A DNA stretch of 49,217 nucleotides from Jannaschia donghaensis (GCF_001403795.1 NZ_CXSU01000012.1:384831-434047), one strand, 5' to 3'; counted from the stretch's first letter, positions 1 through 10,312 are shown. Numbers and translations: made by a program. The notes: generated by a model from the sequence alone, not told the origin.

Positions 1-347
1 ACGACATGGAAAGCTGGCTGACCGACCTGGACGTCGGCGACGACGCCATCAATGCCTATTTCGTCACCATCGACCCCGAGCGGGACACGCCGGAATTCCT
101 CAGGGACTATCTGGAGCCGCAATCGGATCGCATCACAGGCATCACCGGGGCGCCCGACGATGTCTGGGCGATGGCACGGTCGTGGCGCGTCTACTGGCAG
201 AAGCGGCCCCTGGGGGAAGGGGATTACACGATGGACCATTATGCTTCTACCTTCGTGCTGAATGCCGATGGGGCGGTTGCCAGCCTGATTGCCTACGGCG
301 AAGACCCCGAAAGCGCCAAGGCCAAGATCCGCGACGTTCTGGGCTGA
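1..347 (+). CDS. SCO family copper chaperone (SCO1/SenC/PrrC), 3' part only
   Basis: The gene enters from the left edge, so the N-terminus, membrane anchor and the CxxxC copper site are outside the window. The visible 114 residues are the C-terminal half of the thioredoxin-like SCO fold. They include DPERDTPEFLRDY and the YTMDHYAST stretch, whose His is the third copper ligand in the family. SCO proteins deliver copper to the CuA site of cytochrome c oxidase or act as periplasmic thiol redox proteins. A 165-base gap with an inverted repeat separates it from ftsW, so it is probably a separate transcript. Family assignment is firm; the exact role is inferred. Confidence 0.9.
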   Translation, partial: DMESWLTDLDVGDDAINAYFVTIDPERDTPEFLRDYLEPQSDRITGITGAPDDVWAMARSWRVYWQKRPLGEGDYTMDHYASTFVLNADGAVASLIAYGEDPESAKAKIRDVLG

Positions 348-349
348 TC

Positions 350-399
350 GGTCCGCGCGCCTGGTGGTCCGCGCTGGCCGTCGTCGTCGCGCGCGGACC
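350..399. repeat. 11-bp inverted repeat after the SCO gene, possible terminator
   Basis: GGTCCGCGCGC at 350-360 is perfectly complementary to GCGCGCGGACC at 389-399. The spacer carries a second copy of GGTCCGCGC at 366-374 that could pair with the same right arm. No U-tract follows, so it is not a textbook intrinsic terminator. Its place three bases after the SCO stop suggests transcript end or 3' protection (inference). Confidence 0.5.
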
Positions 400-432
400 C
401 AATCGCGACCGGCCGAAGGGGAAGACACTGGC

Positions 433-446
433 GCGATTCGAATCGC
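433..446. promoter_or_regulatory. 14-bp palindrome with two abutting GANTC sites upstream of ftsW
   Basis: GCGATTCGAATCGC is a perfect palindrome made of GATTC (435-439) directly joined to GAATC (440-444). GANTC is the CcrM adenine-methylation site of Alphaproteobacteria and the recognition element of GcrA. It lies 66 bases before the ftsW start codon. A possible -10 (TAGACT, 452-457) follows, which would put the palindrome in the -35/-10 spacer region. The sites are seen; the regulatory role is inferred. Confidence 0.5.
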
Positions 447-512
447 TGCGCTAGACTGCTGCCATCAGACCCGGAAAACCGGGCGGGCAGTAAAACAGAC
501 ACAGGCGGTCCC

Positions 513-1682
513 ATGACTGAAATCGCGCACGGCGCGGTCGTCGTCCTTCCGGGCGAGGCTATCGTATCCCGTTGGTGGCGAACGATCGACAAGGGCGTGC
601 TGGGCGCGCTCGTCCTTCTGTTCGCGGTCGGGTTGCTGCTGGGCTTTGCGGCCAGCGTCCCACTGGCGGAACGCAATGGCCTGCCGCCTTTTCACTATGT
701 CTATCGTCAGGCGATCTTTGGCTCCATGGCGTTTGCCGTGATGCTGGGCGTGTCGATGATGTCGCCCAACATGGTCCGCCGGCTTGGCGTAATCGGCTTT
801 TTCGGGGCCGCCGCGGCGGTGATGCTGCTGCCGGCCCTGGGAACAGATTTCGGCAAAGGCGCGGTGCGCTGGTATTCGCTGGGCTTCGCCAGCGTCCAGC
901 CGTCGGAATTCCTCAAGCCGGTGTTCATCATCCTGACCGCGTGGCTCATGGCGTCCGGGGCCGAACCCGGCGGGCCGCCGGGCAAGACCATCAGCTTTGC
1001 GGTGCTGGTCCTCATCGTGGCCTTCCTGGCCCTGCAACCGGACTTCGGGCAAGCGATGCTGACCGTGGTCGCATGGTCCGCCGTCTATTTCGTGGCCGGT
1101 GCCCCCATCGCCATCCTGACCGGCGTCGTCGCGGCCGTGGGGGCGGTGGGCGTCATCTCCTACAACAATTCCGAACACTTTGCGCGACGCATCGACGGCT
1201 TCCTGTCGCCGGAGGTCGATCCGCGGACGCAGATGGGATATGCCATCGACGCCATTCGCGAGGGCGGCTTCTTCGGGGTCGGCGTCAACGAGGGTAAGGT
1301 GAAATGGATTCTGCCCGACGCGCATACCGATTTCATCATCGCCGTCGCCGCCGAAGAATACGGGCTGATCATGGTTCTTTTCATCGTCTGCCTGTTCGGC
1401 TTCATTGCCGCGCGCTGCCTGATGCGCCTGTGCAGCGAGCGTGATACCTTCATCCGGCTGGCGGGCACCGGCCTGACGGTGCTGCTGGCCAGCCAGGCAT
1501 TCATCAACCTTGGCGTTGCGGTACGTCTGTTGCCGGCGAAGGGCATGACCCTGCCGTTCGTCAGCTATGGCGGCTCCTCGCTCATCGCGATGGGGGCCTT
1601 GACGGGGATGCTACTGTGCTTCACCCGCACCCGACCGCAGGCCGAAATCGGGGACCACCTGCTGTCGAACGGATACCGCTGA
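513..1682 (+). CDS. ftsW: Peptidoglycan glycosyltransferase FtsW (divisome SEDS protein)
   Basis: A SEDS-family polytopic inner-membrane protein of 389 residues that polymerises lipid II into septal glycan with its partner PBP FtsI. Many hydrophobic segments begin near residue 28. Family-conserved stretches are VQPSEFLKP (about 128-136) and [10 protein letters not shown] near residue 350. The start is preceded by AGGCGG at 503-508, only 4 bases away. It is the first gene of this half of the dcw cluster, 10 bases before murG. The gene before it is a SCO gene rather than murD, so the cluster is split here. Confidence 0.97.
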   Translation: MTEIAHGAVVVLPGEAIVSRWWRTIDKGVLGALVLLFAVGLLLGFAASVPLAERNGLPPFHYVYRQAIFGSMAFAVMLGVSMMSPNMVRRLGVIGFFGAAAAVMLLPALGTDFGKGAVRWYSLGFASVQPSEFLKPVFIILTAWLMASGAEPGGPPGKTISFAVLVLIVAFLALQPDFGQAMLTVVAWSAVYFVAGAPIAILTGVVAAVGAVGVISYNNSEHFARRIDGFLSPEVDPRTQMGYAIDAIREGGFFGVGVNEGKVKWILPDAHTDFIIAVAAEEYGLIMVLFIVCLFGFIAARCLMRLCSERDTFIRLAGTGLTVLLASQAFINLGVAVRLLPAKGMTLPFVSYGGSSLIAMGALTGMLLCFTRTRPQAEIGDHLLSNGYR

Positions 1683-1692
1683 GGAGCCGCAC

Positions 1693-2787
1693 ATGGCCGC
1701 GCCGCTGATCGTCATCGCCGCCGGGGGCACCGGGGGGCACATGTTCCCCGCGCAGTCGCTGGCCGAGGAAATGCTGAACCGTGGCTGGCGCGTGAAACTT
1801 TCGACGGACGATCGCGGGGCCCGCTATGCCGGGGCGTTCCCCGACGATGTCGAGGTCGAGGTGGTACCCGCCGCGACCTTCGCGCGCGGCGGGCTTGGGG
1901 CGAAACTGGGCGTCGCGCCCAAACTGGCCGGCGGGGTCTTCCGCGCGCTGCGGGGTTTCCGCCGCGACCGGCCGCAGATCGTCGCGGGCTTCGGCGGTTA
2001 TCCGGCGATCCCGGCGATGGCGGCGGCGGTTCTGATGAAGCTGCCGCGCATCATCCACGAACAAAATGGCGTGCTGGGCCGCGTGAACCGCATCTTCGCC
2101 ACACGCGTCGATGCCTTTGCCTGCGGCATCTGGCCCACGGACCTGCCCGAGGGCGTGGAGGGTCAGCACACCGGCAATCCGGTGCGCGCCGCGATCCTGG
2201 CGCGTGCCGGATCGCCGTATATCCCGCCCGGCGATTACCCCATGAATGTCCTCGTCATCGGCGGCAGCCAGGGCGCGCGCATCCTGTCGGACGAAGTTCC
2301 CGCCGCACTTGCCGCCCTTGACCACGAACTGCGGCGGCACCTGCGCGTCGCCCATCAGGCCCGGCCCGAAGACGTCGAGCGTGTCACCGCCTTCTACGGT
2401 GAGCGTGGCATCGATGCCGACGTCCAGCCCTTCTTCGACGATGTTCCCAACCGCATGGCCGACGCGCAGCTGGTCATTTGCCGCGCTGGCGCATCGACCG
2501 TTGCCGACCTCAGCGTGATCGGTCGCCCGGCGATCCTGATCCCCTATGCCGCCGCCGCCGGGGATCACCAGACCGCCAATGCCCACGGACTGTCGGAGGC
2601 GGGGGCCGCGATCCTGCTGCCCGAACGCAAGGTGACGCAGGAAACGCTGACCGATCAGATCGATCTGATCCTGACAAACCCCGACGGTGCGCTGCAGATG
2701 CACCGCGCGGCCCTGTCGGTCGCCGTGCCCGATGCGGCCACGCGGCTGGCCGATCTGGCCGAATACATTGCGAGCAAGGACATATGA
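1693..2787 (+). CDS. murG: MurG, UDP-GlcNAc transferase making lipid II
   Basis: A 364-residue GT28 glycosyltransferase that moves GlcNAc from UDP-GlcNAc onto lipid I at the cytoplasmic membrane face. The N-terminal glycine-rich loop [10 protein letters not shown] (about 11-20) and the second-domain loop GGSQGAR near 190 are clear, as is CRAGAST near 262, in the region that binds the nucleotide sugar. GAGGAG lies just upstream of the ATG. Its stop overlaps the murC start in an ATGA junction, which argues for coupled translation with the next enzyme. Confidence 0.98.
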   Translation: MAAPLIVIAAGGTGGHMFPAQSLAEEMLNRGWRVKLSTDDRGARYAGAFPDDVEVEVVPAATFARGGLGAKLGVAPKLAGGVFRALRGFRRDRPQIVAGFGGYPAIPAMAAAVLMKLPRIIHEQNGVLGRVNRIFATRVDAFACGIWPTDLPEGVEGQHTGNPVRAAILARAGSPYIPPGDYPMNVLVIGGSQGARILSDEVPAALAALDHELRRHLRVAHQARPEDVERVTAFYGERGIDADVQPFFDDVPNRMADAQLVICRAGASTVADLSVIGRPAILIPYAAAAGDHQTANAHGLSEAGAAILLPERKVTQETLTDQIDLILTNPDGALQMHRAALSVAVPDAATRLADLAEYIASKDI

Positions 2788-4184
2788 ACGCGACCAAACT
2801 CCCCAATGCCATGGGCCCGATCCACTTCGTCGGAATCGGGGGCATCGGCATGTCCGGCATCGCCGAGGTGCTGCTCTCCAACGGTTTGACGGTTCAGGGA
2901 TCGGACCTGAAGGCGTCGGCCATCACCGACCGGCTGGTCGAGAAGGGCGCGACGATCTTCGTCGGCCAAAAGGCCGAGAACCTGAAGGATGCGGAGGTCG
3001 TCGTCATCTCCTCGGCGATCAAGCCGGGCAACGCCGAATTGGACGCCGCGCGCGCGAATGGCCTGCCCGTGGTTCGGCGGGCGGAAATGCTGGCCGAATT
3101 GATGCGGCTGAAGTCCAATGTCGCCGTCGCGGGCACCCACGGCAAGACCACCACCACCACGATGGTCGCGGCCCTTCTGGACGCAGGCGAACTGGACCCG
3201 ACGGTCATCAACGGCGGCATCATCCACGCCTACGGCTCCAACGCGCGCCAAGGCGACGGGGAGTGGATGGTGGTCGAGGCGGACGAGAGTGACGGCACCT
3301 TCAACCGCCTGCCGGCCACCATCGCCATCGTCACCAACATCGACCCCGAGCATATGGAGCATTGGGGCAGTATCGAGAATCTGCGCCAGGGCTTCACCGA
3401 CTTCGTGTCGGGCATTCCGTTCTACGGCCTGGCCATCTGCTGCACCGACCATCCCGAAGTCCGCGCCTTGGTGGGCCGCATCACCGACCGCCGCATCGTG
3501 ACCTTCGGCTTCAACGCGCAGGCCGATGTGCGCGCGGTGAACCTGCACTACAAGGCGGGCGTGGCGCATTTCGATATCCAGCTTCAGGCCGAGGATGCGG
3601 TGATCGAAGGGTGCGCCCTGCCGATGCCGGGCGATCACAACGTGTCGAATGCATTGTCCGCCGTCGCCGTCGCGCGGGAACTGGGCGTGCCCAAGGATGT
3701 GATCCGCGACGGGCTGGCCGCGTTCGGCGGCGTCAACCGGCGCTTTACCCGGGTTGGGACATGGAACGGCGTGCCCATCATCGACGACTACGGCCACCAC
3801 CCGGTCGAGATCGCCGCCGTCCTGAAGGCCGCGCGCCAGTCTATCGGCGACACGGGCCGGGTCATCGCGGTCCATCAGCCGCACCGCTATTCGCGCCTCC
3901 AGTCCCTGTTCGACGACTTCTGCGGGTGTTTTGCGGATGCCGACGTGGTGGGCATCGCCGATATCTATGCCGCCGGCGAAGACCCCATTCCGGGGGCCGG
4001 GCGCGACGATCTGGTCGCAGGTCTGATCCGCACCGGCCATCGACACGCCCGCGCCGTGACGGACGAGGACGATCTGGAGCGCTTGGTCCGGGAGCAGGCC
4101 CGTGACGGCGACATCGTCGTCTGTTTGGGGGCCGGAACGATTTCCGCCTGGGCCAACGCCTTGCCGGATCGCCTGAACGGCTGA
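2784..4184 (+). CDS. murC: MurC, UDP-N-acetylmuramate--L-alanine ligase
   Basis: A Mur ligase of 466 residues that adds the first amino acid, L-alanine, to UDP-MurNAc. The N-terminal UDP-binding domain begins with [11 protein letters not shown]. The central ATPase P-loop GTHGKTTTT starts at about residue 117. The C-terminal ligase domain holds DDYGHHPVE. The ATG at 2784 sits in an ATGA overlap with murG and gives the family's standard N-terminus. A longer upstream reading in the same frame lies inside murG and is not credible. Confidence 0.98.
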   Translation: MNATKLPNAMGPIHFVGIGGIGMSGIAEVLLSNGLTVQGSDLKASAITDRLVEKGATIFVGQKAENLKDAEVVVISSAIKPGNAELDAARANGLPVVRRAEMLAELMRLKSNVAVAGTHGKTTTTTMVAALLDAGELDPTVINGGIIHAYGSNARQGDGEWMVVEADESDGTFNRLPATIAIVTNIDPEHMEHWGSIENLRQGFTDFVSGIPFYGLAICCTDHPEVRALVGRITDRRIVTFGFNAQADVRAVNLHYKAGVAHFDIQLQAEDAVIEGCALPMPGDHNVSNALSAVAVARELGVPKDVIRDGLAAFGGVNRRFTRVGTWNGVPIIDDYGHHPVEIAAVLKAARQSIGDTGRVIAVHQPHRYSRLQSLFDDFCGCFADADVVGIADIYAAGEDPIPGAGRDDLVAGLIRTGHRHARAVTDEDDLERLVREQARDGDIVVCLGAGTISAWANALPDRLNG

Positions 4185-4206
4185 TCGCGTCATAAGAAGG
4201 ACAGGC

Positions 4207-4446
4207 ATGGCATTCATCGCACTTTGCCTTTGGGTCGTGGTGGCCTGGCTGTTGCAGGTCGTTCTGACGGCGAAGCAGAGCTGGCCGGCTGCCTATGGGC
4301 TGATCGTTCTGGGCGTGCCCATCGTTATCTGGCTGACGTGGTCGGGGGGATGGGTCTGGGGCACTGTCGGGGCGGCGGTGATGCTGCTGGTGCTGCGGTG
4401 GCCGGTGATCTATCTGGGGCGCTGGATCCGAGGGAAACTGCAATGA
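4207..4446 (+). CDS. DUF2484 family small membrane protein between murC and murB
   Basis: A 79-residue protein that is mostly membrane: hydrophobic segments at about residues 3-20, 28-45 and 48-68, ending in a basic tail (RWIRGKLQ). It matches the DUF2484 family, known to me from the same murC-murB position in other Rhodobacterales; the function is unknown. AAGGA precedes the ATG. It follows murC after 22 bases and its stop overlaps the murB start (ATGA), so it is co-transcribed and translationally coupled with peptidoglycan genes. A role in envelope synthesis or in membrane placement of Mur enzymes is only a guess. Confidence 0.85.
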   Translation: MAFIALCLWVVVAWLLQVVLTAKQSWPAAYGLIVLGVPIVIWLTWSGGWVWGTVGAAVMLLVLRWPVIYLGRWIRGKLQ

Positions 4447-5393
4447 ACCTGCCCGACGTGCGCGGCACGCTGACCGAAGACCGGAGCCTTGCCGAGTTGA
4501 CGTGGCTGCGCGTGGGTGGGCCGGCGGATGCGCTGTTTCAGCCCGCAGACCGGGACGATCTGTGCGATTTCCTGCGCGATCTGCCAAGCGATATTCCGGT
4601 CTTTCCCATGGGCGTTGGATCGAACCTGATCGTGCGCGACGGCGGGCTGCGCGCTGTGGTGATCCGTCTGGGGCGCGGGTTCAACGGGATCGAGGTCGAC
4701 GGCGACCGCATCCATGCCGGGGCCGCCGCGCTGGACGCGCATGTGGCGCGCAAGGCCGCCGCTGCGGCCCGCGATCTGACGTTCCTGAGGACCATCCCCG
4801 GCTCCATCGGCGGTGCGGTGAAGATGAATGCCGGCTGCTATGGCAGCTATACCGCCGATCACCTGATCGAGGTGGAGGCGGTCACGCGCGACGGTAAGGT
4901 CGTCACGATCCCCGCCGCCGACCTTCACTTTGTCTACCGCAGCAGCGCCGTTCCCGACGGCACCATCGTGACGCGCGCGACGTTTCACGCCGACCCGGGC
5001 GATCCGGCGGAATTGGAGGCGCGCATGGCCGACCAACTGGCCAAGCGCGACGCGACGCAGCCCACCAAGGATCGCAGTGCCGGCAGCACCTTCCGCAATC
5101 CGGCTGGCTTCAGTTCTACGGGGCGGGCGGACGACACCCATGACCTGAAGGCCTGGAAGGTGATCGACGACGCGGGCATGCGCGGGGCCACGCGGGGCGG
5201 GGCGATCATGTCGCCCAAACACTCCAATTTCCTTGTCAACGCCGGAGGGGCCACGGCCGCCGATCTGGAAGGATTGGGCGAAGAGGTTCGGAAAAAGGTT
5301 TTCGACAGCAGTGGATTGACGTTAGAGTGGGAAATCATGCGGGTCGGAGAACCCGGTGTGACCCCGAAAGGCCCGTCAGAGGCTGGGGACTAA
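4443..5393 (+). CDS. murB: MurB, UDP-N-acetylenolpyruvoylglucosamine reductase
   Basis: A 316-residue FAD enzyme that reduces UDP-GlcNAc-enolpyruvate to UDP-MurNAc with NADPH. FAD-binding motifs are [15 protein letters not shown] and [16 protein letters not shown]. The proton-donor serine is in AGSTFRNP and the catalytic glutamate in LEWEI near the C-terminus. The ATG at 4443 overlaps the DUF2484 stop. It is the short MurB form common in Alphaproteobacteria. A 48-base gap leads to ddl. Confidence 0.97.
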   Translation: MNLPDVRGTLTEDRSLAELTWLRVGGPADALFQPADRDDLCDFLRDLPSDIPVFPMGVGSNLIVRDGGLRAVVIRLGRGFNGIEVDGDRIHAGAAALDAHVARKAAAAARDLTFLRTIPGSIGGAVKMNAGCYGSYTADHLIEVEAVTRDGKVVTIPAADLHFVYRSSAVPDGTIVTRATFHADPGDPAELEARMADQLAKRDATQPTKDRSAGSTFRNPAGFSSTGRADDTHDLKAWKVIDDAGMRGATRGGAIMSPKHSNFLVNAGGATAADLEGLGEEVRKKVFDSSGLTLEWEIMRVGEPGVTPKGPSEAGD

Positions 5394-5441
5394 CGAAGGC
5401 TGGGGCGACACGACCCCGGCACGAGGCGCAGGATATCGGGT

Positions 5442-6356
5442 ATGTCGGGCAGGACACCCCTAAATGTTGCCGTCCTTATGGGCGGCCAATCGGCGGAGCG
5501 TGAGGTTTCCCTCTCGACCGGTCGCGGCTGCGCGGACGCGCTGCGCGGCGAAGGTTTCGACGTGACCGAAGTGGATGCGGGCCCCGATCTGGTGGCGCGC
5601 CTGCAACAGATCGCCCCCGATGTCGTCTTCAACGCGCTGCATGGCCGGTGGGGCGAAGACGGCTGTGTCCAGGGCCTGCTGGAATGGATGCGGCTGCCCT
5701 ATACCCATTCCGGGGTGCAGGCATCGGCCAACGCGATGGACAAGGCGCGCACCAAGGAGGTGTACCGCGCCGCCGGATTGCCGGTCGTGGAAAGTCGCAT
5801 CGTGGCCAAGTCCGATGCGATGGCCGACCACATTCTGCCCGTTCCTTATGTCGTGAAGCCAAACAACGAAGGCTCTTCCGTCGGTATCCACATCGTGACC
5901 GAAGGGTCGAATGGCCCGCCACAGTTGGCCGACACGATGCCTGCGACGGTCATGGTCGAAACCTATGCGCCGGGGCGGGAACTGACCTGTACCGTGCTGG
6001 GCGACCGTACGCTGGCCGTCACCGAAATTCATATGGATGGCTGGTACGACTACGATGCGAAATACGCGCCCGGTGGCAGCACGCATACCGTTCCTGCCGA
6101 TCTGCCGCCTGACATCACCGCCGCCTGCCAAGCGTTTGCCCGGCGCGCGCACGAAGCCCTGGGGTGTCGATCGATCAGCCGCACCGATTTCCGCTGGGAT
6201 GACACCCGCGGTCTGGACGGATTGATCCTGTTGGAGACGAACACACAGCCGGGCATGACGCCGACCTCGTTGACGCCCGAACAGGCGGACCACGCGGGGC
6301 TGAGCTTTGGTCAGCTGTGTGCGCGTCTGGTGGAGGATGCGTCATGCGATCGCTGA
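5442..6356 (+). CDS. ddl: D-alanine--D-alanine ligase
   Basis: An ATP-grasp enzyme of 304 residues that makes the D-Ala-D-Ala dipeptide used by MurF. Visible motifs: [16 protein letters not shown] (substrate loop, about 11-26), HGRWGEDG near 67, the ATP-binding [14 protein letters not shown] near 137, and the metal-binding [15 protein letters not shown] close to the C-terminus. The last motif reads ETNTQPGMT, where ENTxPGMT is usual, so the Asn and Gly are kept. The stop lies 13 bases inside the ftsQ reading frame, so the two are coupled. Confidence 0.97.
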   Translation: MSGRTPLNVAVLMGGQSAEREVSLSTGRGCADALRGEGFDVTEVDAGPDLVARLQQIAPDVVFNALHGRWGEDGCVQGLLEWMRLPYTHSGVQASANAMDKARTKEVYRAAGLPVVESRIVAKSDAMADHILPVPYVVKPNNEGSSVGIHIVTEGSNGPPQLADTMPATVMVETYAPGRELTCTVLGDRTLAVTEIHMDGWYDYDAKYAPGGSTHTVPADLPPDITAACQAFARRAHEALGCRSISRTDFRWDDTRGLDGLILLETNTQPGMTPTSLTPEQADHAGLSFGQLCARLVEDASCDR

Positions 6357-7255
6357 AATCCGCCACCGGGGCCAAGACCCGCGCCGTCGACCCGGCACCG
6401 ACCCGGTGGCAGTACCGAATGCAGCGTCTGTGGCTGACGCCGCTGTTCCGCGCGATGATCCGAACCGGCATACCCAGCTTCGGCTTCGTGATCCTGTTCA
6501 CTTGGTACATCAACGACGAGGCGCGGATCACCGCCATATCCGACTGGTATCAGGGCACGGTCAGCGCGGTGCAGGACCGGCCGGAATTCATGGTCGCGTT
6601 GCTGCGCATCGAAGGGGCTAGCGCCGAGTTGCAGGACGATATTCAGGAGGCGCTGCCCATCGACCTGCCGCTGTCGCAATTCAAGCTGGACATGGACGGG
6701 CTGCGCAAGCAGCTGATCGACCTGGACCCGGTTCTGGACGCCGAAGTGCGCGTCAAGGCCGGTGGCGTCCTGTTGCTCAAGGTGACCGAACGCACCCCGG
6801 CCGTCGCATGGAAGACCGACGGCGGGATCGAAGTTCTGGACGCGACGGGCCACCGGGTCGCCACACTTCACAATCTGGAAACCGCAGGCGCGCTGCCTTT
6901 GATCGCGGGCGAGGGGGCCGACACCGTCGTTCCCGAAGCGCTGACCCTGATCGCCGCCGCGCGGCCCATCGTCGACCGTCTGGTGGGACTAACCCGCGTG
7001 GGCAATCGACGCTGGGACGTCGTCCTGACCGACGATCAGGTCATCGCCTTGCCCGAAGCGTCGCCTGTCGCCGCCCTGGACCGGGCGCTTGCCATGCATG
7101 CCGCCAAGGACGTGCTGTCGCGCGACGTGCGCGTCGTGGATCTGCGCATTTCCGACCGGCCCGTTCTGCGGCTCACGCCCGAAGCGCGGTCGGAGCTGAA
7201 GGGTCTTCAGGATCTGGAACGTCTATCACTCGATCACTCGGAAGGGGACCAATGA
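6344..7255 (+). CDS. ftsQ: Cell division protein FtsQ
   Basis: A 303-residue bitopic division protein. A basic cytoplasmic N-tail of about 38 residues is followed by one transmembrane segment (about 40-58, [12 protein letters not shown]) and then a periplasmic POTRA-type region around residues 80-150 ([14 protein letters not shown] onward). FtsQ links FtsL/FtsB to the divisome. The ATG at 6344, after GGAGG within the ddl end, overlaps ddl by 13 bases. An upstream ATG at 6317 would lengthen the tail by 9 residues but lacks a good ribosome binding site. Ends in an ATGA overlap with ftsA. Confidence 0.95.
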   Translation: MRSLKSATGAKTRAVDPAPTRWQYRMQRLWLTPLFRAMIRTGIPSFGFVILFTWYINDEARITAISDWYQGTVSAVQDRPEFMVALLRIEGASAELQDDIQEALPIDLPLSQFKLDMDGLRKQLIDLDPVLDAEVRVKAGGVLLLKVTERTPAVAWKTDGGIEVLDATGHRVATLHNLETAGALPLIAGEGADTVVPEALTLIAAARPIVDRLVGLTRVGNRRWDVVLTDDQVIALPEASPVAALDRALAMHAAKDVLSRDVRVVDLRISDRPVLRLTPEARSELKGLQDLERLSLDHSEGDQ

Positions 7256-8580
7256 GCCGTCTGTTCCACGCGCAGCGCGCCATGCGCCGCAAACGCCAAG
7301 CCGCGCTTCAACGCGGGGTCGTCGCCATCCTGGACGTCGGCACCTACAAGACGGCCTGCCTCGTTTTGCGGTTCGAGGAAAATACACCGCAGGGTGAGGG
7401 CGTGGGCCACATGGCCGGGCAGTCGAATTTCCGCGTCATCGGCGCGACCACGACCCGGTCGCGCGGCATCCGCAATGGCGAAGTGGACGCGATGCCCGAA
7501 ACCGAACGCGCCATTCGCACGGCCGTTCAGGGCGCGCAGAAGATGGCCAACGTGCGCGTCGATCACGTCATCGCCTGTTTCTCGGGCGGGCGTCCGACGT
7601 CCTGGCCCCTTTCGGGCGAAGTCATGCTGGAGGCCGGACCCTGTTCCGTTCACGATGTCGGTCGCGTGCTGTCGTCGATCGACGCGCCCGATATCGGCGC
7701 GGGGCGCGAGGTCTTGCACGCACAACCCGTCAATTTCGGCATCGACCACCGCACCACGCTGCGCGATCCGCGGGGGCAGACCGGGGAAATGCTGCGGGCC
7801 GACATGCATCTTCTGTCGGTCGACGCCCACGCGATCGAGAATTTGCTGACCTGCATCCACCGCTGCGATCTGGAACTCGCCGGTCTCTCCTCCGCGCCCT
7901 ATGCCGCCGCGACGTCGGCCCTGGTCGAGGATGAAAAGGAACTGGGGGCCGCCTGCATCGACATGGGCGCGGGCACGACCGGTATTTCCATCTTCATGCG
8001 CAAGCACATGGTCTTTGCCGACACCGTACCGTTCGGCGGCGCAAATGTGACGTCCGACATCAGCCAGGGCCTGCGTATTCCCGCGACCATGGCCGAGATG
8101 ATCAAGTGCCGCTATGGCGGGGTGCACGCCACCGGAATGGACGACCGGGAGCTTATCGCGCTCGATTCCGACACGGGCGACTGGCACCACGATCGTCGGT
8201 CCGTCACGCGAACCGAACTCATCGGCATCATCCGGCCACGTGTCGAGGAAATCCTGGAAGACGCCCGCGCGCGTCTTGATGCGGCCGGGTTCGGTGATCT
8301 GCCGTCGCAGCGCATTGTGCTGACCGGCGGTGCATCGCAGATCCCAGGTCTGGATCAACTGGCCGGTCGCATCCTTGGCAATCAGGTTCGTCTGGGTCGA
8401 CCGCTGCGTGTCCATGGCCTGCCCGAAGCGGCCAAGGGCCCGGCCTTTGCCGCCTGCGTCGGGCTTTGCATGCAAGGGGCCGAGCCGCAGGACGAGTTCT
8501 GGGATTTCGAGGCCACTCCGGAGCGGACGTCGGGTCGGTCGATCCGCCGCGCGATGCGGTGGTTCAAGGACAATTGGTAG
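7252..8580 (+). CDS. ftsA: Cell division protein FtsA, actin-like membrane tether of FtsZ
   Basis: A 442-residue actin-fold ATPase that anchors FtsZ to the membrane. Phosphate-1 loop AILDVGTYKTACLV near residue 25, the phosphate-2 loop IDMGAGTTGISIF near 240, and the adenosine loop LTGGASQIPGLD near 360. The C-terminus (SIRRAMRWFKDNW) is a short amphipathic helix of the kind FtsA uses to bind membrane. The ATG sits in an ATGA overlap with ftsQ. A 157-base gap separates it from ftsZ, so ftsZ probably has its own promoter as well. Confidence 0.97.
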   Translation: MSRLFHAQRAMRRKRQAALQRGVVAILDVGTYKTACLVLRFEENTPQGEGVGHMAGQSNFRVIGATTTRSRGIRNGEVDAMPETERAIRTAVQGAQKMANVRVDHVIACFSGGRPTSWPLSGEVMLEAGPCSVHDVGRVLSSIDAPDIGAGREVLHAQPVNFGIDHRTTLRDPRGQTGEMLRADMHLLSVDAHAIENLLTCIHRCDLELAGLSSAPYAAATSALVEDEKELGAACIDMGAGTTGISIFMRKHMVFADTVPFGGANVTSDISQGLRIPATMAEMIKCRYGGVHATGMDDRELIALDSDTGDWHHDRRSVTRTELIGIIRPRVEEILEDARARLDAAGFGDLPSQRIVLTGGASQIPGLDQLAGRILGNQVRLGRPLRVHGLPEAAKGPAFAACVGLCMQGAEPQDEFWDFEATPERTSGRSIRRAMRWFKDNW

Positions 8581-8626
8581 AGCATTTCGGCAGGTTGCCG
8601 CATTTTTGCCGCAATTCGCCACCTGC

Positions 8627-8771
8627 GATTCGTTTTTTGGGTGACGCGCGGAATCAAAGGCGTTACCTTGGGGATAACAACGCGAAAAATCGCGGCACAT
8701 GGCCTGAGGCGGGCCGAAACTACAGGTGGACAGAGCTATGACATTGAATCTCACCATGCCCGGTACGACTC
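8627..8771. promoter_or_regulatory. Cluster of four GANTC sites spanning the ftsZ upstream region and start
   Basis: GATTC at 8627-8631, GAATC at 8651-8655, GAATC at 8746-8750 and GACTC at 8767-8771. At about 65% GC a GANTC is expected roughly once per 300 bases, so four in 145 bases is dense. In Caulobacter, ftsZ transcription depends on CcrM methylation of GANTC sites. The sites are seen; regulation here is inferred by analogy. Confidence 0.45.
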
Positions 8772-10312
8772 CGGAAGTTGATCTGCGTCCGCGCATCACC
8801 GTTTTCGGTGTCGGCGGGGCAGGCGGCAATGCCGTCAACAATATGATCCAGAAGGATCTCGAAGGCGTCGAATTCGTCGTCGCCAACACCGACGCGCAAG
8901 CCTTGGCGCAGAATTCCGCGCCGGCCCGCATCCAGTTGGGCGCGCGCGTCACCGAAGGGCTGGGGGCCGGGGCGCGTCCGCAGGTCGGTGCCTCCGCCGC
9001 CGAGGAGACAATCGAGGAGATCGTCGATCGTCTGGCCGGCGCGCACATGTGCTTCATCACCGCCGGCATGGGCGGCGGCACCGGCACGGGTGCTGCCCCG
9101 ATCATCGCACAGGCCGCGCGCGAGCTGGGCATCCTGACCGTCGGCGTCGTCACCAAGCCCTTCCAGTTCGAAGGCTCCAAGCGCATGCGTCAGGCCGAGG
9201 AGGGCGTCGAGGCCCTGCAAAAGGTCGTCGACACGCTGATCATCATTCCCAACCAGAACCTGTTCCGCCTGGCCAACGAGAAGACGACCTTCACCGAGGC
9301 GTTCTCCATGGCCGACGACGTGCTCTACCAGGGCGTCAAGGGCGTGACCGACCTGATGGTCCGTCCGGGCATGATCAACCTCGACTTCGCCGACGTTCGG
9401 TCGGTCATGGACGAGATGGGCAAGGCCATGATGGGCACCGGCGAGGCCGAGGGCGAAGATCGCGCTGTCGAAGCCGCCGAGAAGGCCATCGCCAACCCGC
9501 TTCTGGACGAGCTGAGCCTGTCGGGTGCCAAAGGTGTTCTGATCAACATCACCGGCGGTCACGATTTGACCCTGTTCGAAATGGACGAAGCCGCCAACCG
9601 CATCCGCAAGGAAGTGGACGAGGATGCGAACATCATCGTCGGCTCCACCCTCGATCCGGCCATGGAAGGTGTCATGCGGGTTTCCGTTGTCGCGACGGGC
9701 ATCGATGCCACCGCATCGACCGCCGCCGACCCGATGCCCCGCCGTCGCATGTCGTCCGAGCCGGTCGCCCGGGTCGAGGCTCCGGCCCCCGCCGCAGCCG
9801 TCGCAGCCCCGGTCGCGGCCGAGATCGTGGCCGAGGCCCCGGCCGAGCCTGCGACGCCGAATTTCTTCGACGCCGTAGATCAGCATGACGTGGAAGAGGC
9901 GGAGGCAGCCGACAATTTCTTCGGTCGGGACCCGTCGGACAACCTGCCGCCCCCCGCCTATGCACCCGCACCGGCCCCGGCTTCCGTCGCCGCCGCCGAG
10001 GCTCCGCAGGCCGCATTCACCGCGCCCCGCGCCGGCACCGGCCCGTCGCCCGAGGCGATGGACCGTCTGCGTGCCGCCGTTAGCAAAGGGGAGCGTAGCG
10101 TCGCCCATGATGTCCACCGCGCCCCGCCCGCCGGCGAGGGTCGCTTTGGCATCGGTTCGCTGATCAACCGGATGACCGGCACCGCCGCCGATACCCCGGT
10201 TCAGCGCCCCGCAAGCGCGCCGCTGACCGCGCCGGCCTCCGAAGCGCACGCCGCCCCCGAGGAGGATGAGCGCATCGAAATTCCGGCGTTCCTGCGCCGT
10301 CAGGCCAACTGA
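8738..10312 (+). CDS. ftsZ: Cell division protein FtsZ with long C-terminal linker
   Basis: The tubulin-like GTPase that builds the Z-ring, 524 residues. The GTPase core includes [14 protein letters not shown] near residue 24, the tubulin signature [11 protein letters not shown] near 110 and the synergy region ending about residue 320. A linker of nearly 190 residues follows, rich in Ala, Pro and Glu, longer than in E. coli but usual for Alphaproteobacteria. The end is the conserved FtsA/ZipA-binding peptide [16 protein letters not shown] at 8724-8730, 7 bases away, fixes the ATG at 8738 rather than an in-frame ATG 12 bases earlier. Confidence 0.98.
   Translation: MTLNLTMPGTTPEVDLRPRITVFGVGGAGGNAVNNMIQKDLEGVEFVVANTDAQALAQNSAPARIQLGARVTEGLGAGARPQVGASAAEETIEEIVDRLAGAHMCFITAGMGGGTGTGAAPIIAQAARELGILTVGVVTKPFQFEGSKRMRQAEEGVEALQKVVDTLIIIPNQNLFRLANEKTTFTEAFSMADDVLYQGVKGVTDLMVRPGMINLDFADVRSVMDEMGKAMMGTGEAEGEDRAVEAAEKAIANPLLDELSLSGAKGVLINITGGHDLTLFEMDEAANRIRKEVDEDANIIVGSTLDPAMEGVMRVSVVATGIDATASTAADPMPRRRMSSEPVARVEAPAPAAAVAAPVAAEIVAEAPAEPATPNFFDAVDQHDVEEAEAADNFFGRDPSDNLPPPAYAPAPAPASVAAAEAPQAAFTAPRAGTGPSPEAMDRLRAAVSKGERSVAHDVHRAPPAGEGRFGIGSLINRMTGTAADTPVQRPASAPLTAPASEAHAAPEEDERIEIPAFLRRQAN

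Noticed and set aside
2655-4217. 520-codon minus-strand frame opposite murC
   Set aside because: Shadow of murC; no recognisable domain and no ribosome binding site logic.
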